From Protonemura montana (lineage: Eukaryota; Arthropoda; Insecta; Plecoptera; Nemouridae), in assembly GCA_947568835.1 (NCBI GenBank), contig OX387612.1, positions 8,680,001 through 8,744,000 on the forward strand: a stretch of 64,000 nucleotides of DNA. The letters are read 5' to 3'. The notes beneath the pieces are model-generated. The model searched no databases. It was not told the origin of the DNA and was given only the letters and a program-made list of their open reading frames with translations. Position numbers and translations under genes: made by a program. Shown here piece after piece: positions 56,348 through 64,000 of the stretch. The first letter of the stretch is position 1. Every line of letters starts with the position of its first letter.

Positions 56348-57812
56348 CAAGGACCGGTCACCGCTTAGCCTTGTCACTTTGACACACTGTGTTGGCTGCT
56401 CCTGTCCAACAGCACCAAGGACCGGCCACCGCTTAGCTTTGTCCCTTTGACACACTGTGTTGGCTGCTCCTGTCCAACAGCACCAAGGACCGGTCACCAC
56501 CTAGCCTTGTCACTTTGACACACTGTGTTGGCTGCTCCTGTCCAACAGCACCAAGGCCCGGCCACCGCTTAGCCTTGTCACTTTGACACACTGTGTTGGC
56601 TGCTCCTGTCCAACAGCACCAAGGACCGGCCACCGCTTAGCCTTGTCTCTTTGACACACTGTGTTGGCTGCTCCTGTCCAACAGCACCAAGGACCGGCCA
56701 CCGCTTAGCCTTGTCACTTTGACACACTGTGTTGGCTGCTCCTATCCAACAGCACCAAGGACCGGCCACCGCTTAGCCTTGTCTCTTTGACACACTGTGT
56801 TGGCTGCTCCTGTCCAACAGCACCAAGAACCGGCCACCGCTTAGCCTTGTCACTTTGACACACTGTGTTGGCTGCTCCTGTCCAACAGCACCAAGGCCCG
56901 GCCACCGCTTAGCTTGTCACTTTGACACACTGTGTTGGCTGCTCCTGTCCAACAGCACCAAGGACCGGCCACCGCTTAGCCTTGTCTCTTTGACACACTG
57001 TGTTGGCTGCTCCTGTCCAACAGCACCAAGGACCGGCCACCGCTTAGCCTTGTCACTATGACACACTGTGTTGGCTGCTCCTGTCCAACAGCACCAAGGA
57101 CCGGCCACCGCTTAGCCTTGTCACTTTGACACACTGTGTTGGCTGCTCCTGTCCAACAGCACCAAGGCCCGGCCACCGCTTAGCCTTGTCACTTTGACAC
57201 ACTGTGTTGGCTGCTCCTGTCCAACAGCACCACGGACCAGCCACCGCTTAGCCTTGTCTCTTTGACACACTGTGTTGGTTGCTCCTGTCCAACAGCACCA
57301 AGGACCGGCCACCGCTTAGCCTTGTCTCTTTGACACACTGTGTTGGCTGCTTCTGTCCAACAGCACCAAGGACCGACCACCGCTTAGCCTTGTCTCTTTG
57401 ACACACTGTGTTGGTTGCTCCTGTCCAACAGCACCAAGGACCGGCCACCGCTTAGCCTTGTCACTTTGACACACTGTGTTGGCTGCTCCTGTCCAACAGC
57501 ACCAAGGACCGGCCACCGCTTAGCCTTGTCACTTTGACACACTGTGTTGGCTGCTCCTGTCCAACAGCACCAAGGACCGGCCACCGCTTAGCCTTGTCAC
57601 TTTGACACACTGTGTTGGCTGCTCCTGTCCAACAGCACCAAGGACCGGCCACCGCTTAGCCTTGTCTCTTTGACACACTGTGTTGGCTGCTCCTGTCCAA
57701 CAGCACCAAGGACCGGTCACTGCTTAGCCTTGTCCCTTTGACACATTGTGTTGGCTGCTCCTGTCCAACAGCACCAAGGACCGGCCACCGCTTAGCCTGT
57801 GACACTCTGTGC
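56348..57812. repeat. 68-bp tandem repeat, about 21.5 copies
   Basis: The largest array in the window. Unit: CACCAAGGACCGGCCACCGC, TTAGCCTTGTCACTTTGACA, CACTGTGTTGGCTGCTCCTG, TCCAACAG. Copies are nearly identical; recurring variants are GTCTCTTTG/GTCACTTTG and AAGGCCCGG/AAGGACCGG. The segment CTCCTGTCCAACAGCACCAA matches the SINE body (CTCCTGTCGAAGAGCACCAA). Many short overlapping ORFs on both strands are artefacts. Confidence 0.97.
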
Positions 57813-57928
57813 TGGCTGTCTCTGTGGCACAGGTCTATTAACTGAGTAAATGACAATCTAAATGACATGTGTGTTTGTGTTCGGTCCCTGAAAGCTACAT
57901 TGTAAAAAATATACAGCTCTTTCATCAT

Positions 57929-58016
57929 GTGCCCCTGAACGCAGCCCGCAGAGCAGACTCGGCTCCTCCACTACGTTCCCCTAAACGCAGCCCTCAGAGC
58001 AGACTCGGCTCCTCCA
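57929..58016. repeat. Two inverted units of the 46-bp intronic minisatellite
   Basis: Two units of about 45 bp read GCCCCTGAACGCAGCCCGCA and CAGACTCGGCTCCTCC. This is the reverse complement of the array at 63341-63565, so the motif exists at two sites 5.3 kb apart in opposite orientation. Confidence 0.8.
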
Positions 58017-58979
58017 AGCTATTTTGTCCCCCACCACCTCCATATGATACGATTAGAATAAATGTAATAAATATATTTGTATTAGTGAACCGTCTTTGTA
58101 CAGCACAGAACTACACACACACATATTTGAAACTGTGAAGTAAATTAAAAGTCAGTTTAAGTTAGAATTGGGAATATCGAAACTGTTTTGAAGGCAATAG
58201 TCGTTTTATGACGCGACGAGATGGGTCACATGAGACAATTTTTTCGCCGCCCAATAATGATAAAAAAAAAAATAAGTAAAAAAAAGTTAAGCGATTTCCA
58301 AATCGATTGCAAATCCAATTTGCTCGAGGAAAAACAGAAAATGCCCGTTTTCCCATCACGCCAAACGCAACAGGACACAGCTTTCTTTTCTGTATTCAAA
58401 GAAAAGGTGAATAAAAATTGGTTCACAAAAAATATGTTCGCTTTTTTTTTCAACGGCGTAAGCAGCTTTTGTTTTGGTTTGAAATTGGCATGTTTTTTTT
58501 TTGTATTTTTGATTCCTGAATTGCTTGCCAGAGTTTCTGCTTCCTCCCGTGAGAGAGAGTTGATGGTCGGTCTTTTGTGTTCGGGTCGAATCGGTTTTAT
58601 TCTTAAGCACTTGCCGCTCGCGGATTGGATTTCAAACACAGATGGTGTTTTTTTTCTGTCTGGTCAATATTTAAATACAATATATGTTTTTGCTTTTTTT
58701 ATTTTTTTGCCGTTATTCCAATATACTGTGAAATTGACGACTGCTTAGTGGCTTGACGCGCTATGAGCGGACAGCAGTTTTGCTGGTGATCTTACTCCTT
58801 AAAAATGTGCAAAATTGAGAAGCACCGTTTGAAGCGGCGATGGGATATGAACCCGGTATTTTAGAATGCACATTGCCTGAGACTCGCTTTAAATCGCACT
58901 TGACTTTTAAACTTGTAACTAAGTCTCCTGACTACAAATTTTGGGGCTTACTTAAGAATTTCCCCACAATAAAATAATC
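58017..58979. other. Non-coding stretch
   Basis: A 175-codon plus ORF (58221-58748) and a 137-codon minus ORF (58226-58639) overlap in a T/A-homopolymer-rich region; both are low-complexity and unrecognised. GATGGGATATGAACCCGG at 58849 may be a remnant B box on the minus strand. Confidence 0.4.
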
Positions 58980-58981
58980 TA

Positions 58982-59054
58982 CCTTGGAGGGGATTCGAAC
59001 CATACCAACTAGGAATACATGATTTACCGATTACCACACTGAGCTACACGGCCG
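58982..59054 (-). mobile_element. tRNA-like sequence with a perfect B box
   Basis: On the minus strand: GGCCGTGTAGCTCAGTGTGG (A-box region), a variable anticodon arm, and GGTTCGAATCC (58991-59001), exactly the B-box consensus. Arms are only partly complementary, so a pseudo-tRNA or SINE head is more likely than a working tRNA. Confidence 0.6.
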
Positions 59055-59244
59055 TTACATTTGGACATATTTCAATTTCAGTTGCAACGTTTCATTATTT
59101 TGTTCTTGCCGACTCTTAACAAATCAAAAAACCAATCTTAAATTGTTTTAACACATTTTTTGACACTTTTAGCAGTGGTGTCTTGGCCGTGTCAGACTGC
59201 ACGCCACAATCTCAGCTATCAGAGTTTGGCAACATTCTGAAATG

Positions 59245-59944
59245 ATTGATTATTGTCTTTAACGACGCACTGTTTTGACAACGGGCTCTGCGGCACTGGT
59301 CTAATGGTGTCGGTGAATGAGTGGATGATTATGAGAATGATGATGAACCTAACCTAGTCTTGAATGGAGGAGGGGGTTCCCGGTGCGGCACGTAGCTTAC
59401 TCCTATCGAATAGTACCAAGGGGACCACCGGCTTAATGTCCCTTCCGAAGGACGGTACAACGCGAACAGCAGGATTCCTCCACAAATCCATGCTGTCGAG
59501 AGGTTGATAAGCATGGCGAGTGAAGTTGCTGTACTAACTTTCATCCCTCCAACCTCTTTCCCGAACAGAACTGGTCATGTGTATGATGGTCACTCATCCA
59601 ATACCTGACCCAGCGCAGTGTTGCTTAACTTTCATCCTTCCAACCTCTCTCCCGAACAGGTCTGGTCATGTGTATGATGGTCACCCAACCAATACCTGAC
59701 CCAGCGCAGTGTTGCTTAACTTTCATCCTTCCCACCTCTCTCCCGAACAAAACTGATCATGTGTATGGTGGTCACCCATCCAATACCTGACCCAGCGCAG
59801 TGTTGCTTAACTTTCATCCTTCCCACCTCTCTCCCGAACAAAACTGATCATGTGTATGGTGGTCACCCATCCAATACCTGACTCAGCGCAGTGTCGCATA
59901 CCGTTGGTGATCTCACGAGAACCAGTGTTTCCAACATGGCAAAC
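59245..59944 (-). mobile_element. 5S-headed SINE copy o with several tandem heads
   Basis: On the minus strand: a terminal head (AAACACTGGTTCTCGTGAGA), then four box A-box C-linker units of about 92 bp (TCAGGTATTGGATGGGTGAC repeated), then one complete body (CGTCCTTCGGAAGGGACATT, GAATCCTGCTGTTCGCGTTG), CATCATTCTCATAATCATCC, and the end GTCGTTAAAGACAATAATCA. It is flanked by an exact 22-bp direct repeat (59223-59244 and 59945-59966). Confidence 0.93.
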
Positions 59945-59966
59945 AGTTTGGCAACATTCTGAAATG

Positions 59967-60769
59967 CCATCACGTTTGATATTAAAGTGGATGAAGTCGT
60001 CACTGTTGCCCGAATTCTCGAGCTGACTTGAAACTTTGAACGCCAAGTTTCGGAAGTGAATTCGCCTCGGGTCATACATAGCTAGCTACCAGACGACATC
60101 GGCTCGAGGTTCTGTGAATTAACATTGCGATGCTTGTCATACAAGTCATAGCTCGGATTGGTTGTCTCAGTGCGTACACAATACATGCCATCTTTGATTA
60201 AAAGAAATTAACTCACGTTATTGGCAATTCTCGAGTAGTACTTATGGACAAACTTGAGAAGAATTTGTTTAATTTTTCTTATTTTTTTTTTTTCAATATG
60301 TTTAAGGTTTTATTTTCTGTTTTAAAGTTAAAACAAATTGTGTAGACAAAATTAATTAAAAACTGGAAGCCAAAGATGCCCATGGCTTAAAATGAATGAA
60401 TAAATCTAATTCAAAACGAAACAAATCTTATACTGGCACCACTACCTCAGAGGAAAGAATTAAGAAAGGAAACGTTCTTATTTCTAAGCCCCTACCACCA
60501 CTTTTACTAGCTACTACCTACTACCTGTGCCACTACCTAGTAGCGGTGGTATCGTGAGTGGAAACACATTCTTGTTGGGTCACGACTCACGAAAAATTGC
60601 ATTTTGTCGCTCAAAATTCACGCTCACACACGAGAAAATGTCACAACATTTAAAATATGACAGTCATTACCATGGACGTCACTAATGGCGATTCGCGTAA
60701 ACGAAAAAATCTCGTCTGTTGATAATTTTTGAAAAGACACATGGATAAGAATACGAAAAACAACATGAT
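59967..60769. other. Non-coding stretch
   Basis: Nothing recognised; minus ORFs at 59807-60079 run out of the SINE heads. Confidence 0.45.
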
Positions 60770-60892
60770 GGTTTTTAGACTCGTGTCTACTTGATTTATC
60801 CTTAGCACTAGTTTTAACAAAAACTATTTGAAATGGGTTTTGAATGCTAAGTCAAGGACAACTAAATTTCCTGACGTTTCGTAACATGTTGT
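60770..60892 (+). mobile_element. Rep-C arm (solo)
   Basis: TTTTTAGACTCGTGTCTACT, TAGCACTAGTTTTAACAAAA, AAATGGGTTTTGAATGCTAA, CTAAATTTCCTGACGTTTCG. Confidence 0.72.
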
Positions 60893-63094
60893 ATTTCGTT
60901 GTAAAATACATCGAAATCGGAATTGGAATTTAAATTTTGTATGACATGGAATCGGAATCGAAAAACATAAAAATTCCGGTCCCTGTATTATAATATATAT
61001 CATATTATAAATATTATATAAAATAGCTTGGTTTTATTTGAGTTAAATGTATTTATAAAATCAAAAAATCAAGCTCGTGACTGTAAAAAAAAACACGTTT
61101 CTTTGCAAGTGAGGGGTATGACTGTGCCGTTTTTTTGTCAGTGTAACTTTGATATTCACTTAGGAAAAGATGTATGGTATTTTAAAATCATCATTATGAT
61201 CGACATAGAGAAATAAAATTTAAAAAAATATATGTCAGCGCGTGCTCACTGGCGGAAGCTACCGGCAAAGGAACGAAGTAACGAAACAGGTCCCTCTCCC
61301 CCTTCCACCCTGTCCTAAGAGAAATCCCAAAAGCTTTAAAATCTAGATGCTTGCCAGTCACGGCACTTTAAACACCTGATATCTCCTCAAAGAAACGGGA
61401 ACCAATTGTAGGATTACATGTCTACGCTGTCTGTATTTAAAATGTCGTGTAAGAAGTGTTCTTGGCTTCATGTTTAAGTGACGCCTTCCATCTTCTTGTT
61501 AACACAATTCATAAAAAAAAAACCCAGCAAATCTTTACCCCTCAAAGCTAAGTACCGCTACAGCGATGTCGATGTCTTATCAGGTAATTGGTTTCTTACC
61601 CCGCGGCTTATCAACGCAACACTTCAAGACACCGCCAAGAAAACTCTCGGAGATCACGCGAACACTTTCCTCGCCTCACGTTTTCTATGCCCGAAGGCGC
61701 TCGCGAATTTCCACCGCGAGGAAAAGCACACTCGGAAAACGCGACGCGATGCAAAGTTGATGGGAAAACTTTTCTCAGGTATTAAATATACAGTCGTGTG
61801 TATCTTTGATGGCGAACGTGGGCGCTGGATTTTGCAATTTTAACGAAAAGAGACGTCTACTTCTTGTTCGACAGCTGTTCGGTAGACGGCTAAGGATGTA
61901 ATGCAGCCCGGATTCGAGCGGACGATTCTGAAAAGTGACAGACTTCCGGGAAAAGTTGTGCACTTGCAAAAAACGATCGTCTTTTCTAGTTTGGATAGTG
62001 TTTTTTTTTGTCGCTTGTGAGTATTTCCCGGCGTGCTTCTCGCTTTATTTGGTGATCATTAAATTGCTGTTTTTATAGCAGGTATGTCTGACAAAGACTT
62101 CTGGTGATTTATCATATTTTGACGAGGTGTTTATTTGGTTCTTACATTCTAATGCACCGAGTATCAAACTTAACGGTCTGTTAAAGCTCAAATTTTCTTA
62201 TGTTTGGGAAACTATAAAATATTATGCCATTTACAATTGATTCTCGGTATAATTCAATTGCATGGAATATTCCGTTCATTTGTTGGATACTGGAAATTCA
62301 GATCCGAAACTAAGATATCCATAATAAACCAGACTTTAAGTTAAAACAAACGGGCACAAAAGTTTTAAAGAACTTTCTTTATCTTCCTGAAAACAAGCTA
62401 TTCGACTTTTAAACTATATGTTTTTGTTTTGAAGTTGTTTATTTAGCAAAAACAATACTATTCAAAGTTCATTATAAATAATTGTAATTTCTTGGCTTAA
62501 ATTTTTGCTTAAATACTAACATGGCTTTCTAATTTTCTACTAAACTTAACAAAGTCTCTCTCACCTTAAATACTTTCAGGAAATGCATAAGACACCCATC
62601 ATATATATGATAAGGTACCCACTCATTCACCGACTCCATTATGACCAGTATTTTTAATTGCCATTGCTACAACCAATCACACGCAATCAGCTGTTTCTGT
62701 TATTTAGGATCTTAACGAAAGATCTTCTCTTCGAAAGTAAGCTTTAGCAGTATTTAGTAAAAAATTGTTTCTATATTATAATTAAATAGGTTATAAAATG
62801 ACTTAATGCATAGGCGTTGCGTGGACCAATGTATTGCATTGTATCGTATTGTATTTTATTAATCACTGATTTTGTGATATTTTATTTTTTTTGGCGAACT
62901 TGGGTGACATTGTGAATACTTATTGACTTTCTTGTGACCTGTTTATTATTTTTTTATGTCGCTATAATCTCTCATAACATAGTTCTATGTTCGATTGGAG
63001 AATATAATAACTCAGAGTTGAAAAATATTGTAATACCGGGCCTGTAGTCAAGACAGTCGATCATTTTCTAACAGCATCTTATTCCTCGTTACAG
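60893..63094. other. Upstream intron or intergenic stretch
   Basis: AT-rich. ORFs at 61478-61843 (121 codons) and overlapping frames show no recognised domain. A short SINE 3' fragment (CCACTCATTCACCGACTCCA) lies at 62619-62638 and a sequence related to the 92-bp repeat at about 62657-62705. The 3' part is presumably the intron before the exon at 63095. Confidence 0.5.
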
Positions 63095-63316
63095 TCCGGT
63101 GAACGCGGCTACCTAGAAGGCCTCTCTTCGCGTTACGCTGACCTCTTCACCACGCACTACGGCGATGTCTTGGAGCACCTCGAGGACCTGCGCAGACGCG
63201 AGTGGGAAGAAATGTCCCCGCGCATCCGAGTGCTTGTGGGTACCACGCCGACCACCCCGCCCTCTGGAGGGTACTCGCCGTGCGGTGCCATGGGCGTTGG
63301 TCAACAATCGCCTCAG
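63095..63316 (+). CDS. Internal coding exon of an unrecognised protein
   Basis: A 222-bp exon of exactly 74 codons, phase 0 at both ends, with no stop. It is bounded on the left by a pyrimidine-rich acceptor (ATTCCTCGTTACAG) and on the right by CAG/GTAAGA, a near-consensus donor. The exon is clearly GC-richer than its surroundings, with mostly G or C third positions, unlike the AT-rich sequence on either side. The encoded segment starts SGERGYLEGLSSRYADLF. It has a charged, probably helical part (about residues 13-42, including LEHLEDLRRREWEE) and then a proline/threonine/glycine-rich, probably disordered part (about residues 49-74). I see no signal peptide, membrane segment or catalytic motif. 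It joins in frame to the exon at 63888. I do not recognise the family. Confidence is high that it is coding and low on function. Confidence 0.85.
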
Positions 63317-63340
63317 GTAAGACAAACGTCTAAAGATAGT

Positions 63341-63565
63341 GCTCAGTCTCTGCTCCGCGGGCTGCGTTCAGAGGGAAAGTGGAGGAGTCGAGTCTGCTCT
63401 GCGGGTTGCGTTCAGGGGTTCGAAGTGGAGGAGCCAAGTTTGCTCTGCGGACTGCGTTCAGGGGTACGAGGTGGAGGAGCCGAGTCTGCTCTGCGGACTG
63501 CGTTCAGGGGTACGAGGTGGAGGAGCCGAGTCTGCTCTGCGGGCTGCGTTCAGGGGCACAGTGGT
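63341..63565. repeat. 46-bp minisatellite in the intron after the first exon
   Basis: About five tandem units (successive TGCTC starts 44-46 bp apart) carrying GTCTGCTCTGCGG and CTGCGTTCAGGGG, starting about 25 bp after the donor site. Because 46 is not a multiple of three, overlapping repetitive ORFs arise in all three forward frames; these are artefacts. The same unit occurs in the opposite orientation at 57929-58016. Confidence 0.88.
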
Positions 63566-63887
63566 AGACTTGAGTTAATTATTTGAACTGCATTTGGGGG
63601 TCCGGGATGGATTTGCTTTTCAGTTTCGCCATCTTATTTAATAGTAACGTTTTTGACACAACAAAATTAAAAAATACTCCATTCGTTTTCAAGGTAGCTA
63701 TGCCAATCGTCTAAGCTCTTAATAACCTTAGGAGTTAATATTTTAGTAAGGCCATGCCATAGACATTTTTTTTTAGAAAAAATTATTTACCAATATTGGC
63801 TGAAAGTGACGTCAAACCAGCACGTAGCGCTGGGGCAAAAAATAAACTTGTCAAATCGTTTTTTCAACCATGTTTCCTTCTCGTTAG

Positions 63888-64000
63888 GGCTACCACGGAC
63901 TGACCACCTCGCTGTCCCAGCCGATCTACGTGCCGGGCAAGTACTCGCCGTCCAGCTGTCTCTCTGACAAGGAGGAGGACGAGATCTACGGGTGTGGCTA
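63888..64000 (+). CDS. Coding exon, cut by the window edge
   Basis: Starts after the acceptor TTCCTTCTCGTTAG and stays open to the last base of the window (37 codons plus two bases). The frame continues from the exon at 63095-63316 across a 571-bp intron. It encodes GYHGLTTSLSQPIYVPGKYS and then an acidic stretch, SDKEEDEIYGCG. Codon third positions are again mainly G or C. The Tyr/Pro/Ser-rich and acidic composition suggests a flexible cytoplasmic region, but that is inference and no domain is recognised. The rest of the gene lies beyond the window. Confidence 0.82.

Noticed and set aside
56297..57928. Series of overlapping ORFs of about 63-68 codons on both strands
   Set aside because: They are spaced by the 68-bp repeat unit and shift frame with each unit; no start, splice or domain evidence.
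58221..58748. ORF of 175 codons
   Set aside because: Low-complexity, rich in Phe and Lys from T and A runs, overlapped by an equally open minus frame; no recognised motif.
61478..61843. ORF of 121 codons before the exons
   Set aside because: No domain, no clear splice context, and overlapping open frames in the same region. It could be an unrecognised exon, but nothing supports that.

Overview
The window looks like intronic or intergenic DNA from an arthropod. The main pointer is a run of about 75 copies of CCTAA (TTAGG on the other strand) at 43197-43575, the canonical arthropod telomere repeat, here internal and mixed with variant units. There is no prokaryotic gene organisation: no operons, no ribosome binding sites, no long ORFs. 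The species cannot be named from the sequence alone.

Convincing protein-coding sequence is confined to the right edge. Two GC-rich, splice-bounded exons lie at 63095-63316 (74 codons, phase 0 at both ends) and 63888-64000 (running off the window). Together they encode part of a protein I do not recognise. Everything to the left is AT-rich non-coding sequence, and the short ORFs there are chance frames or frames kept open by tandem repeats.

The remaining 63 kb is dominated by repeats. (1) A 5S-rRNA-headed SINE occurs about 15 times, full length, truncated, nested or with its head multiplied. Full copies are about 440 bp: a 5S-like head with a recognisable box C, a central body with the core GGGACGTTAAGCCGGTGGTC, a CATCATCATC stretch, and a 3' end CACCACAAA followed by AATC repeats. 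One copy has a 22-bp target-site duplication and another sits inside an older copy with a 12-bp duplication. (2) tRNA-derived elements, one with a nearly intact 72-nt cloverleaf. (3) Several non-autonomous inverted-repeat families, called Rep-B, Rep-C, Rep-D and Rep-E here. (4) About twenty tandem arrays with units of 36 to 118 bp.

Layout: 1-4.0 kb tRNA-like elements, 118-bp and 92-bp arrays, and Rep-B split by a SINE; 6.7-7.4 kb a 72-bp array; 8.7-10.4 kb a duplicated segment; 10.8-15.9 kb SINE and 5S-head arrays; 16.8-19.6 kb 45-, 43- and 86-bp arrays; 20-23.5 kb Rep-D, Rep-B and a 95-bp array; 24-26.6 kb a SINE with a 36-bp expansion, a 41-bp array and a Rep-B copy whose end became a 47-bp array; 29-37 kb SINE copies, Rep-D and a 0.9-kb inverted-repeat insertion with an empty relative nearby; 38.6-42.5 kb foldback, inverted tRNA-element pair and Rep-B; 43.2 kb telomere-type array; 44.4 kb 54-bp array; 46.3 kb nested SINEs; 50.6 kb tRNA-like gene; 51.7, 55.3 and 56.3 kb further arrays; 59.2 kb multi-headed SINE; 63.1 kb to the end, exons.

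The most interesting theme is that several tandem arrays can be traced to pieces of the mobile elements: the 91/92-bp arrays are multiplied SINE heads, the 36-bp array is SINE body amplified in place, the 68-bp array (and perhaps the 45-bp one) resembles another part of the SINE body, and the 47-bp array is a multiplied Rep-B terminus. The window records different stages of minisatellites arising from transposable elements.
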